Positions 34,877-42,287 of a stretch of DNA of 42,287 nt are shown here, one piece after another. Within the stretch, counting starts at the first letter, position 1, and every line of letters starts with the position of its first letter. A program made the position numbers and the translations under genes. Below the pieces are notes generated by a model. The model saw nothing but the letters and a program-made list of their open reading frames with translations. It was not told the origin of the DNA and searched no databases. Where the stretch lies: the NCBI GenBank assembly GCA_013287135.1, contig JABDEK010000031.1, positions 1-42,287 of the forward strand, given 5' to 3'. Source of the DNA: Acidobacteriota bacterium. Lineage in GTDB: Bacteria; Acidobacteriota; Terriglobia; Acidiferrales; UBA7541.

Positions 34877-35180
34877 CGTCGAAGTTCGATGTGATGGATG
34901 GACCGGAAGGCTGAAATGGAGTCTCATGGGGGGTGAACTTGCTCGTTTCGCCGGGGAGATTCGTCGGCTCCATCGCCAGCTTCACGGGACCGCAAAGTTA
35001 GAACCGCTGGAACCCAACATCTGTCTCACTTTCACGGGGGATGGTAAGGGTCACGTAACCGTGCAGGGCATTGCGCAGAACAATTTCGCGGGTAGAACTG
35101 AACTAAGGTTCGGTTTTACGATAGATCAAACTTACCTAGAAGAGATCGCCAATTCGCTGAATCACGCGGATCCGGCGTAA
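34779..35180 (+). CDS. WapI-like immunity-type protein (tentative)
   Basis: A 133-residue soluble protein, MTQSVEIVIGNRGADYVSIRV at the start. Its arrangement (a first strand pair, GWMKADVEVRCDGWTGRLKW, then ELARFAGEIRRLHRQLHG, then ICLTFTGDGKGHVTVQGIA and FTIDQTYLEEIANSL) resembles the WapI family of contact-toxin immunity proteins, as I remember it. No cognate toxin gene is adjacent, so it may be an orphan immunity gene or have another job. No good ribosome-binding site precedes ATG 34779; the frame is open upstream to 34683. It overlaps the preceding membrane-protein frame by 98 bases. Confidence 0.55.
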   Translation: MTQSVEIVIGNRGADYVSIRVIEPALTGWMKADVEVRCDGWTGRLKWSLMGGELARFAGEIRRLHRQLHGTAKLEPLEPNICLTFTGDGKGHVTVQGIAQNNFAGRTELRFGFTIDQTYLEEIANSLNHADPA

Positions 35181-35236
35181 TGGTTCCCACTAATTCCTGG
35201 TCGGATTACCGGAGGGAGTTACCCATTGTGGTGGAA

Positions 35237-35252
35237 CCCCAGCGTGCTGGGG
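35237..35252. terminator. Hairpin between convergent genes
   Basis: CCCCAG-CGTG-CTGGGG is a GC-rich stem-loop (up to 7 bp) between the stop at 35180 (plus) and the stop at 35270 (minus). It can end transcription from both sides, though no T-run follows. Confidence 0.5.
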
Positions 35253-35269
35253 GAGGACAACATCAACTG

Positions 35270-36136
35270 CTATGGGACGACTAAATTTGTACGACTGCTC
35301 TGAGGCACGGCCTTGCCGGTTGCGACCTTAATGAACTCCTCCCTGATAGATTCGTAGGGTGGCTGGCCTATAAAAAACTTGTAGGTGAAGTGGGTCTGGG
35401 TGCGTTGCCCGTTGCTGTTTATTCCGGTTTCCTGATACCCATCTAAAGAGAATTCTCGTATTCCCTTCGCAGCATCTTCCGGATGTTCTTTGGCAAACAG
35501 GAGTTGATCGGCATCATTGCTTTCTAGGGTGGCTCGGAGAAAGATCTTGTCCTCGCCATTCATCACCTGACCCAAGGCGTACACCTTGTAGTTCCCCCAT
35601 GGTTCGAGCGACATCCGAATTACCAGGAAGTTTTCACCCTCTTTCACGCGTTCCACTATGTACTGCTGCATGGTCGGGGGTGTGATTCCCCGACGATGTA
35701 GATCTAGCATATGCGCGATTCCAGAGTCTCGACAGGATTTGTTGCCGGACTCGGCGCAAGCGCGTGTGAGGAGTGCGACCGCTTGCCAATCATCGGGATC
35801 GGCTTCTGTAAGTGGTTTCGTGATATTCATCGCAAAGCTCGCATCCCTGGAATTGATGGCTGCCTCGCTGGCAAATTTCGAGAGGACCGCGTCGCCTGGA
35901 AAATCTTTAAGCAATTGCTTATAAGTTTCCAGTGCCTCAGCGTAATGCTGTCCTCTGAACGATCTTCCGGCATCGTCAAATTGCTGTTTTTGCTGCGGAC
36001 TCAGCCGAGCCAGAAGGTCTTGGGTAGACTCTCGTTGGGTGACAAGCGAGGCTGGGTTCGCCTGCGCAAAATTAATCGCTGGCGATATGATCAACATAGC
36101 AAAGATCAGAGTCGCAGTATAGGGCTTCGACTTCAT
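35270..36136 (-). CDS. Exported TPR-like protein of unknown function
   Basis: A 288-residue protein with signal peptide (to about residue 26, INFAQA). Residues 40-140 are TPR-like helices (FDDAGRSFRGQHYAEALETYKQLLKDFPGDAVLSK). The C-terminal half is beta-rich (FLVIRMSLEPWGNYKVYALGQVMNGEDKIFLRATLES and THFTYKFFIGQPPYESIREEFIKV) and of no family I recognise. It is isolated, facing the immunity-like gene across a hairpin. The periplasm is the likely site. Confidence 0.7.
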   Translation of the reverse strand: MKSKPYTATLIFAMLIISPAINFAQANPASLVTQRESTQDLLARLSPQQKQQFDDAGRSFRGQHYAEALETYKQLLKDFPGDAVLSKFASEAAINSRDASFAMNITKPLTEADPDDWQAVALLTRACAESGNKSCRDSGIAHMLDLHRRGITPPTMQQYIVERVKEGENFLVIRMSLEPWGNYKVYALGQVMNGEDKIFLRATLESNDADQLLFAKEHPEDAAKGIREFSLDGYQETGINSNGQRTQTHFTYKFFIGQPPYESIREEFIKVATGKAVPQSSRTNLVVP

Positions 36137-36186
36137 GGACGTGAGTATGCCACAGAGTTAAATCTGTCAGAACTTGCTTTGTCGCG

Positions 36187-36202
36187 CCCGATAACCGGAC
36201 AT
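36187..36202. repeat. Short dyad repeat, copy 3
   Basis: CCCGATAACCGGACAT lies in the 159-bp spacer between two divergent genes; it fits the CCGATAA-CGGACA pattern. Confidence 0.45.
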
Positions 36203-36295
36203 CTTTCGTACCGTTACTCCACTTCGCTGCGCTCATCACGACTTAACCCGTAGAAAACGGTATGTTAAGTTACGTACTCATTCTAGGAGTTCCGG

Positions 36296-37123
36296 ATGAA
36301 AAAACATCTCAATGCCTCCCAGCGGAGTTACGCGCAACACCGGATTACATTTATTACCGATTTGCTCTCGCAGGAACTTGCAGAATCTCTCCGAAGAACA
36401 TCCTTGGCGTGCGCTGAGAACCAGAAGAAGCAGGCTGGGATCATCGATGTTATGTGCGGCCTATACCTTCAGGATCAGGAAGAAGTGACGCGCCATTTCA
36501 GAGGAGATCTCATATCCGTCGTTAACGAGACCTTTCCGATACATCGCTTCGGTCATGAAGGGCTCATCCCGAAAGCCATGCTCGATCAGTTGGCATCCGA
36601 GTCGGATGAAGGGGGAAGTTTCGGTTTTTCCCTGAATTATACCGACGATGTTCTCCGGCTCCTCTGGCTTAGCGAGAAGCTAGCAAATGCCGTCGGAAAG
36701 AAAGCCTCCCTGAAAGATGTAATGGCTGCGGTTGCATTAAACCGGGAATGGATGGACGAATTATCGCGGGGTGGTTTTACGCCAAGTCGCACTCTGGCAG
36801 ACTTTGATCAGGAGATCGGTACAATAGTCTTCCATGCGACACCTCACACGAGCGAAGGATGGCCACGAAAACTACAGTTCGAGTTGGACAAGGATTTTCA
36901 ACCGCCATACAAGCTCGAAGTGAGCACGCCATCAGGCCCTTTTCAGCCAGTTCGATTGGCCAGAGTGAAACTGAACGGGAGTGACATCTGCGAGGTTTCA
37001 TGGGCGGAAAAACGAACCGCAATCGTAGACGTGGAATTGCGGGCCTCGAACGTCATTGAAATTGAACTCGACGGACCTAGGTCCGCCAGCATGGAACTGA
37101 TCGTCCGGGGAATTCCAGTCTAA
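36296..37123 (+). CDS. Clp-N-like domain protein of unknown function (tentative)
   Basis: A 275-residue soluble protein. Residues about 10-170 are helical, with a two-fold repeat reminiscent of the Clp ATPase N-domain (IDVMCGLYLQDQEEVTRHF, then VLRLLWLSEKLANAVGKKASLKDVMAAVAL). Residues 180-275 form a beta domain (RKLQFELDKDFQPPYKLEVS, TAIVDVELRASNVIEIEL). There is no ATPase module, so if the Clp-N reading is right it may be a stand-alone binding or adaptor domain. AGGAG precedes the ATG. It is a single gene within the island-like stretch. Confidence 0.5.
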   Translation: MKKHLNASQRSYAQHRITFITDLLSQELAESLRRTSLACAENQKKQAGIIDVMCGLYLQDQEEVTRHFRGDLISVVNETFPIHRFGHEGLIPKAMLDQLASESDEGGSFGFSLNYTDDVLRLLWLSEKLANAVGKKASLKDVMAAVALNREWMDELSRGGFTPSRTLADFDQEIGTIVFHATPHTSEGWPRKLQFELDKDFQPPYKLEVSTPSGPFQPVRLARVKLNGSDICEVSWAEKRTAIVDVELRASNVIEIELDGPRSASMELIVRGIPV

Positions 37124-37169
37124 CGAAAGATAAATCTCTCGGCTCAGTACTCTTGGTCTAGCGTCAACT

Positions 37170-37187
37170 CCCGATAAGTCGGACAAG
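37170..37187. repeat. Short dyad repeat, copy 4
   Basis: CCCGATAAGTCGGACAAG combines the CCGA/TCGG dyad with the GGACAAG tail of copy 1. It lies between the convergent Clp-N-like and molybdoenzyme genes. Confidence 0.5.
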
Positions 37188-37284
37188 ATCCACTTTTCCG
37201 GTTTGTGCGTCAGGAGTTGAGATTGTTTGTGGCAAGGGATGGATGTGACTCACATAGTGCAGGGATATGCGATGGCCTGCGCTG

Positions 37285-38049
37285 TCAGATGCCCGCATAC
37301 CATGCGTACCCATCTTCTGCCCCTAACGCGCCGGAGCCCAAGCCTTTGCCGAACTGTTTGAGGTTATCAGTGATCGTGAGGCGGGTGATGTATTTGACGT
37401 TCTTGTAGCCGAGTTGGCGGGGAACGCGCATACGCAGTGGTCCTCCGAATGGCACAGGCAACTCGCCGCCGTTCATACCGTAGCTGACGAGGGTCTGCGG
37501 GTGCAACGCCTCAGCCATGTCGATGCTATCCCATGTCTCGGGTTGGATCGAGCGGTACACAACGTATCGGGCCTGGGGCAGCGTCCCCACCAGTTCCAGG
37601 ATGTGTGAGAGTGGAACGCCTGTCCATTCGGCAATATATGTCCAGCCTTCTTCGCAGCCGATCATCGTGATTTGGGTGCGGGCGGGAAAGCTCTTGAGTT
37701 CAGCAACCGAGAAGGACGCCGGACGGGCGATCATGCCATCAACGACCAGACGCCAGTCCACAAATGCCATGCTCTGAAAGCGCTGGAATTCTTCGCCCAG
37801 GGGATCGACTGGATTTGCAAATGGATCTTTGGAGATCAGGCTTTGAGAAAACTCACGCGCCAGAGTGTGGCGAGTCAATACCCGCTGCGCAGCATAGGTA
37901 AGTGTTTCGCCGGGCCCGTAAATGCCTCCCGAATCCGGCGGGATGAGTCCATATCGCCCGGCGAGCTTCGCAGCCACGGCCAGCCCAGAAACACCCGCGG
38001 TGGCCGCGAGCCCGGCGGTAATGATTTGACGTCGAGAGAGCTTGTTCAT
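37285..38049 (-). CDS. MsrP/sulfite-oxidase-type molybdopterin oxidoreductase subunit
   Basis: A 254-residue periplasmic molybdoenzyme. It starts with a Tat signal (LSRRQIITAGLAATAGVSG) as expected for an exported cofactor enzyme. The molybdenum ligand is C132 in ITMIGCEEGW, and the C-terminal part (GGPLRMRVPRQLGYKNVKYI) is conserved in the oxidoreductase molybdopterin-binding family. E. coli MsrP (YedY) repairs methionine sulfoxide. The start codon overlaps the stop of the cytochrome b gene (ATGA), so the pair forms one operon and probably one complex. ATG 38049 is chosen because the Tat signal begins there; an upstream start at 38280 would be inside the cytochrome gene. Confidence 0.88.
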   Translation of the reverse strand: MNKLSRRQIITAGLAATAGVSGLAVAAKLAGRYGLIPPDSGGIYGPGETLTYAAQRVLTRHTLAREFSQSLISKDPFANPVDPLGEEFQRFQSMAFVDWRLVVDGMIARPASFSVAELKSFPARTQITMIGCEEGWTYIAEWTGVPLSHILELVGTLPQARYVVYRSIQPETWDSIDMAEALHPQTLVSYGMNGGELPVPFGGPLRMRVPRQLGYKNVKYITRLTITDNLKQFGKGLGSGALGAEDGYAWYAGI

Positions 38050-38759
38050 ACTTGCTCCTGAGGCTCGGTGACGCGACCGCTGATCATGGCGCGCATCCGA
38101 TTTCGGAATCCGGCAAGAACAACCATCAGCACATGAATCAGAAGGAACACCACCAGAAATCCTGTCACGAAGAAGTGTATGGTGCGCGCGGATTGGTGGC
38201 CACCCAGAACCGTGGCTGGAGCTAGGGATTCGAAGGCCGGTGACATCGCCAGACCCGTCCAGATGATCAACGGAAAACACAGGAAAATGACAACCAGATA
38301 CGTCAGGCGCTGCAAGACGTTATACGACCAGGCTTCTTTCGCACTCGGTCGCTCGAAACGCAGGTGCTGGGCAATGGAAATTCCAAGCCGCTCGGGCGAG
38401 AGGTCAGAACGAGCGGGAAGCAAATTCCGTCGGAAATGTCCTCCGAAGAATCCGAAGGCCACGTAAAGTAAACCGGTTCCAACCACAATCCAAGCAGATT
38501 GGAAATGGAGATAGCGGCTCCAGCCATTCTGATCGGGAAGCACGTAACCATACCCGGTGGGAACGCTGGACCGAGAGGATGGAATCGGGATCGTGAATAA
38601 GGGGCGCATATTTACGTTGCCGGTCTCTCCCCAATAAAATCGTGGGTGAGAGATGAGAATTTCCACTCCGGTCACGAGCAAAACCAGGAAGGATAACACG
38701 GTAAGCCAGTGCGTGACGCGAACGAGGAGAGAGTGCCGAGGACTAATTGTTTCCGCCAT
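38046..38759 (-). CDS. Cytochrome b561-type membrane subunit, electron donor to the molybdoenzyme
   Basis: A 237-residue membrane protein with four to five hydrophobic helices, of the cytochrome b561/Ni-Fe-hydrogenase cytochrome b type. Candidate heme ligands are His in LLVRVTHWL (first helix) and the His residues in RTIHFFVTG and FLLIHVLMV (late helices). It should pass quinol electrons to the periplasmic molybdoenzyme. E. coli uses a different heme protein (MsrQ/YedZ) for MsrP, so this is an alternative partner arrangement. ATG 38759 is preferred over an in-frame GTG at 38795; neither has a good ribosome-binding site. The gene overlaps the next one by four bases. Confidence 0.85.
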   Translation of the reverse strand: MAETISPRHSLLVRVTHWLTVLSFLVLLVTGVEILISHPRFYWGETGNVNMRPLFTIPIPSSRSSVPTGYGYVLPDQNGWSRYLHFQSAWIVVGTGLLYVAFGFFGGHFRRNLLPARSDLSPERLGISIAQHLRFERPSAKEAWSYNVLQRLTYLVVIFLCFPLIIWTGLAMSPAFESLAPATVLGGHQSARTIHFFVTGFLVVFLLIHVLMVVLAGFRNRMRAMISGRVTEPQEQV

Positions 38760-38973
38760 TCGCGAAATTGTACCAATGGCGCATGGGTTGTGCACGGCAT
38801 ATCCACGAGGCTCTAACTGGTTAGAAATTCGAATTCACGACTATTTTCCGATCCGGCTATCTTCTTCAATTGGACGCGAAATGTACCGCTAACTCACTAG
38901 CGGGCGAAATATCTCCTTCCAATTCAATAATATTGTATAAGAAGCAATTAACTTGATTTCTATAAGAGGCCGA

Positions 38974-41244
38974 ATGCCCAAGCAGCGAACCACGAGCACA
39001 AATGTGCGGGCGATGTTCACGATTGGATTTCTTGGAATCATTCTAGCGGGTGCTCTCCACCATCTGCTTCTAGTTACAGCTTTCACTGGCGCGCCGCAAC
39101 CATTATGGGAAGTTGATTTAACAAAAAATGGTTATCAGGGCAGGCCACCGATTCTTCTGGGAAACGCGGATGCTGGTTCCATGTCTTGGGTCTATAAGCA
39201 GGGGGTGGTTTTCACCGAACCGGATGTGGTCGCCGCATTTTTTGTAGTTCGCGATCAGACGTCCAACGGCGCAGCGGAACAGTCCAAAGCCTCGCCGTCA
39301 GACACTTTCCGACTGGAAACAATTTTCTTTAACATCCATAAAGGTGAATACCTCAAGAAACTCGAGTTACCTTTACCGACCGATACACACGGTTTTCTTT
39401 TCTTCCCTGCCACGAATGGACAATTTATTGTCGGGATTGGAAATGCGCTGACACTGTACTCGTCTGACTTAAAGACCGTCGCCCAACACACCGTGCAAGG
39501 GAAGGTTGAAGGAATCGCGAGTCCTTCAGGTGAAACAGTGTTGCTCGAGGAGGCACAAAAGGTAGGCGGGCAGTGGATTGAACAATTCGAACTGCTCGAA
39601 ACCGAGAGATTGACCGTGCTCAGATCCTGGAAATCTGCTCCGCAACCGAACCAAATTCTGTGGGGTGATGAAATTGGTTCAATGAAATACCGATCGATTT
39701 CCATAAGAACACCGGACACCGAAGCGAAGCCGTTGGTTTCAGGTGAAGAATGGTTTTGCACTTACTGGAGGTTTATCAACAAAGAAACGATTGCGATGTG
39801 TCAGCAAGGGCCTAGGCCAAAACTCTCCGTGGTTTCGACAGATGGAAAGATTCTGCACCAATTCGATCTCGGCTTAGAACAGATGGATGGCCCCGCGGTT
39901 GCGTCCCGAAATGGCAAGAGGTTTGCAGTGCCCACTATGCACTGGGGCTGGGGCGGGAATAAAGACCCCGAGAAACTCATTGCGCGCGTGTTTGGCCTGG
40001 ATGCTGACAAACCAATCCTGACGCTCCGCGTTACGCCTCACTACAGTTCGAGCCCAAACTTCCAGACGCCGGAAGGTGACACGCGTTTTGGCTGGGGAGG
40101 ATTGGCGCTCTCTCCGGAAGGGGAACTATTGGCGGTCAAGTCCGGCCCTATCGTCCAGTTATATCAACTGCCAGAAGTCGGTAGTTCGACAAAGTGCGTC
40201 GGAGATTGCTCTAGCGAGAATGATGCTACCAATTCGCGACCTGCTTTAGCCCACCGACAACCCGACTCGCCGATGAAGATGGTGGCGCCCTCGCAACTTG
40301 TGGAACGGACACTGTCCTGGCTTCCCGCTGACACGGAAACAGCGATAGCAGCGAACGGTCCGTTTACTCTGCCCGATTTGAACCCAGAAGAACGCAACCC
40401 ACCAGTCCACGGAGATGCTGACGAGACAGGAGAAATATTCAAGAGCACTCCTGTTGGGCTTTTCGGTTTCAAGAAGGGACTCATGGGCAAGTACTTTAAG
40501 AGCGAAAAAGTGGTCTTGGCTCTTGAGGGCTCGCGACATTTCCGCACTCCGGCTGGACTTGGCGAAGGACCATATCAAGGATGTGACATCGCCGTCTTCG
40601 CTTCAGATATAAATGTGAGCGCAGATGCGTTCCTGAAGGAATCATCAGGTGTCGTTCTGAGAACGGAACAAATTGAGGGGCAACAAGTGGTCGTGTTTCA
40701 GGAAAAACTGGAAGAGGACACCTGGACAACATTTGTGGCGTTCCCCAAGCCGAAGATAGCGGTGGCAGCGACGAATGAAGAATACCTTCGCGAAGTGCTG
40801 GCAAGAATAAAGGGCAAGCAGGGCGAAAGAGCTTTGCCGGAGAGTTTGCCGGAATGGAAATACGTAAATACCCACGCCGAATTTTGGGCCTTGCGGCACT
40901 ACGACAAGAAGGGAACGTCATCAGACCCGACTTCCCCTTTGCGAGACGAAAACCCTTCGGTGATAGCTGACGAGCATGCAATCGGCCTGACGTTTTATTT
41001 TGATCCTGACAAATCGAAGACAGCGACAGTCACATATCTTTCAGGCGATGAGAATATTCTCCCGAAAATTCAGGAGCACCTTTTCCCAATCATGTCTGAA
41101 CCCGGCGCGCGGGAGATGCACATTCGATATCGCGAAATAGCGCCGGGAGTGGTGGAGGGCTCTTACGACCTTGATCACATAGAATCCGCCGAGGTTTTTA
41201 CTTTCGTCCTGGCGGCACTCCTCGGTCACGTAGTTGCCCTTTGA
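38974..41244 (+). CDS. Two-module membrane-anchored protein of unknown function
   Basis: A 756-residue protein. One hydrophobic helix (residues 14-36, ending HHLLLVTAF) anchors or exports it. Residues 40-415 look like a beta-propeller (FLFFPATNGQFIVGIGNAL, LSPEGELLAVKSGPIVQLYQ). After a polar linker near 420-450, a second alpha/beta domain (PSQLVERTLSWLPADTETAIA, VFQEKLEEDTWTTFVAFPKPKIAVAATN) ends in a hydrophobic tail (FTFVLAALLGHVVAL). I recognise no family for either half; the join may be a gene fusion. GAGG lies four bases before ATG 38974, preferred over TTG 38953. The gene is divergent from the cytochrome b gene. Confidence 0.75.
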   Translation: MPKQRTTSTNVRAMFTIGFLGIILAGALHHLLLVTAFTGAPQPLWEVDLTKNGYQGRPPILLGNADAGSMSWVYKQGVVFTEPDVVAAFFVVRDQTSNGAAEQSKASPSDTFRLETIFFNIHKGEYLKKLELPLPTDTHGFLFFPATNGQFIVGIGNALTLYSSDLKTVAQHTVQGKVEGIASPSGETVLLEEAQKVGGQWIEQFELLETERLTVLRSWKSAPQPNQILWGDEIGSMKYRSISIRTPDTEAKPLVSGEEWFCTYWRFINKETIAMCQQGPRPKLSVVSTDGKILHQFDLGLEQMDGPAVASRNGKRFAVPTMHWGWGGNKDPEKLIARVFGLDADKPILTLRVTPHYSSSPNFQTPEGDTRFGWGGLALSPEGELLAVKSGPIVQLYQLPEVGSSTKCVGDCSSENDATNSRPALAHRQPDSPMKMVAPSQLVERTLSWLPADTETAIAANGPFTLPDLNPEERNPPVHGDADETGEIFKSTPVGLFGFKKGLMGKYFKSEKVVLALEGSRHFRTPAGLGEGPYQGCDIAVFASDINVSADAFLKESSGVVLRTEQIEGQQVVVFQEKLEEDTWTTFVAFPKPKIAVAATNEEYLREVLARIKGKQGERALPESLPEWKYVNTHAEFWALRHYDKKGTSSDPTSPLRDENPSVIADEHAIGLTFYFDPDKSKTATVTYLSGDENILPKIQEHLFPIMSEPGAREMHIRYREIAPGVVEGSYDLDHIESAEVFTFVLAALLGHVVAL

Positions 41245-41266
41245 ACGAGAGAAGCTGTCTTTTCGG

Positions 41267-41572
41267 TCAGCTCCAGACGATGCACTGCCTTCGGTCAATT
41301 GTTGGAAGTTTCACATCGAGGTGTGCGCCAGTGAGTGCCGCAATTGGGATATTATTCGTCGCCAAGTCATGTTGCAGCCAGGCACATATTTCTTCTGCAA
41401 TAGTTAACTGGCGTGTAGCCTTGCCTTGAAAAACGCATTGTCCAGTGATGGCGTCTATTTCAAGCGTGCCTGACCCAAGTTTCAACAGATTCGGCTTGGA
41501 CTCAATGAGACGCCAACCGCAGAACATCTGGCACATCGTATCGGCTATGTGTTGAGGTCTTTTTCTGTGCAT
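41267..41572 (-). CDS. Small protein of unknown function
   Basis: A 101-residue soluble protein, MHRKRPQHIADTMCQMFCGWR at the start, with a beta-rich middle (LGSGTLEIDAITGQCVFQG) and a helical part (LTIAEEICAWLQHDL). No signal or membrane segment is seen and I recognise no named family. It converges on the two-module gene 22 bp away and follows the right-edge gene on the minus strand. An opposite-strand frame at 41241-41429 lacks protein-like character and was not chosen. Confidence 0.55.
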   Translation of the reverse strand: MHRKRPQHIADTMCQMFCGWRLIESKPNLLKLGSGTLEIDAITGQCVFQGKATRQLTIAEEICAWLQHDLATNNIPIAALTGAHLDVKLPTIDRRQCIVWS

Positions 41573-41595
41573 CTTTTCGAGGATTATGCCATGGA

Positions 41596-41612
41596 ACCGG
41601 ATTACCGGACAT
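41596..41612. repeat. Short dyad repeat, copy 5
   Basis: ACCGGATTACCGGACAT is a divergent member of the CCGATAA-CGGACA family, in the spacer between two minus-strand genes. Confidence 0.35.
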
Positions 41613-41627
41613 CATGTGGTTTAGGAA

Positions 41628-42287
41628 CTATTTGAGTAAGAACGGACTGAAATCTTTGTCGGAGAGTGTGTCGGGATTAACCAGATCTTTTAGCAGATCG
41701 TCTCCGATGATGGCAGCTCTTCGCCGAAGTTCCGCCATATAAGCCTTGTTAGAAAGAATTTCGGCAGGTCTTGGCTCAACAAGCAGCAAGTCACCTGGAC
41801 CAAGATAGAGATAGGCATCCACCATATCTGAAAAGTAAGTCTTGTTCACGTCGCCCAGCCAAGTGCCTTGGATGTTTTGTACGAGCGATGGAACAGGCCA
41901 GGAAGTCGTTTGCGCTTCTAATTCGCGACCGTTGTACTTCGCGAAATCAGTTGGATTGTAAAACACGATCTGGTCCGCAATCACCAGGGTCACGCCAGGG
42001 TAATTTTTTTCGTAACGCTGCACCGCAGATTCTAATTTTATGGGTGAGCTGCCGTTGCTGTGAAAAAGATGAAATGTGCCAAAGAGCATAAGCGCTTTGC
42101 GGTGTTTGGAGAGGACCTCCTTTTGCATTACCGAGGCAATGCGAGCGTCCCGATCCAGCATTACATCGGATTGATCTTTGACTCTATTCCAATCAAGAAC
42201 GGGATCGCCCGCCAGAACCCGTAGTTTCCTTCCCGGCAAAAGCTTCTGATTAATTCTGCGAACCAACGGAAAAAGTGTTTCGTAAAA
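41628..42287 (-). CDS. Unrecognised protein, 5' end beyond the window
   Basis: An open frame runs from the right edge to a stop at 41628, giving at least 219 residues of the C-terminal part; the true start is outside. The frame reads FYETLFPLVRRINQKLLPG at the edge, so TTG 42266 is an internal codon. Phrases such as RIASVMQKEVLSKHRKALMLFGTFHLFH and VTLVIADQIVFYN suggest an alpha/beta fold with a conserved GxxH, somewhat like ChaN/Tiki-type hydrolases; this is only a suggestion. Confidence 0.65.
   Translation of the reverse strand, partial: FYETLFPLVRRINQKLLPGRKLRVLAGDPVLDWNRVKDQSDVMLDRDARIASVMQKEVLSKHRKALMLFGTFHLFHSNGSSPIKLESAVQRYEKNYPGVTLVIADQIVFYNPTDFAKYNGRELEAQTTSWPVPSLVQNIQGTWLGDVNKTYFSDMVDAYLYLGPGDLLLVEPRPAEILSNKAYMAELRRRAAIIGDDLLKDLVNPDTLSDKDFSPFLLK

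Noticed and set aside
39255..40981. Several minus-strand frames of 110-168 codons opposite the two-module gene
   Set aside because: They are Ser/Pro/Arg-rich antisense readings of a continuous 756-codon plus-strand gene.
31055..42287. Second copy of the tRNA-Ser 3' end as the right attachment site
   Set aside because: Reading through the remaining sequence I found no match to the T-arm and acceptor end, so no right border is claimed.

Overview
The window reads as the chromosome of an Acidobacteriota bacterium (soil type, probably Terriglobia). The pointers are a very large TonB-dependent receptor with an N-terminal carboxypeptidase-regulatory-like domain, many exported serine hydrolases of the beta-lactamase fold, a tricorn-type protease and a PQQ-like beta-propeller protein. 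The assignment rests on gene content only; no rRNA or marker gene is present.

Positions 1-1261 hold the start of an exported, repeat-rich surface protein running off the left edge, and its long upstream region. Positions 1262-26565 form one coherent peptide-catabolism locus in three transcription units. (i) A divergent pair: a serine hydrolase with a small lipoprotein on the minus strand, and on the plus strand TonB receptor, N-acylamino-acid racemase/OSB-synthase-type enolase, membrane-anchored serine hydrolase, alpha-amino-acid ester hydrolase-like enzyme and tricorn-like protease. (ii) A minus-strand unit: RpiR-type regulator, APC-family permease, then a serine hydrolase fused to a VanX-type D-Ala-D-Ala dipeptidase. 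(iii) A plus-strand unit: S9 prolyl-oligopeptidase-family peptidase, another serine hydrolase, and an N-acyl-D-amino-acid deacylase-like amidohydrolase. Units (i) and (iii) start from nearly superimposable promoter modules: TTGACA-N17-TAGATT, the same upstream TGTTTCACAT, and the same TGAAA-N6-TTTC dyad at the same offset. A related dyad lies upstream of the VanX fusion gene. My reading is an RpiR-controlled regulon that imports and dismantles peptides containing D-amino acids (murein stem peptides or nonribosomal peptides) and racemises or deacylates the products.

Positions 26566-30873 carry ordinary genes: an exported unknown protein, a short operon with a STAS-domain protein, an exported OB-fold-like protein and a PQQ-like propeller protein. 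At 30965 a tRNA-Ser(GGA) is followed at once by a tyrosine integrase and an excisionase-like gene, the left end of an integrative island. To its right lie small, mostly unrecognised genes (zinc-ribbon membrane protein, multi-TM protein, WapI-like immunity-type protein, TPR-like exported protein, Clp-N-like protein). Short dyad repeats of the CCGATAA-CGGACA type occur between them. An MsrP-type molybdoenzyme with a cytochrome b partner, a two-module exported protein, a small unknown protein and a right-truncated unknown gene finish the window. I found no second copy of the tRNA 3' end, so the right boundary of the island is not visible.
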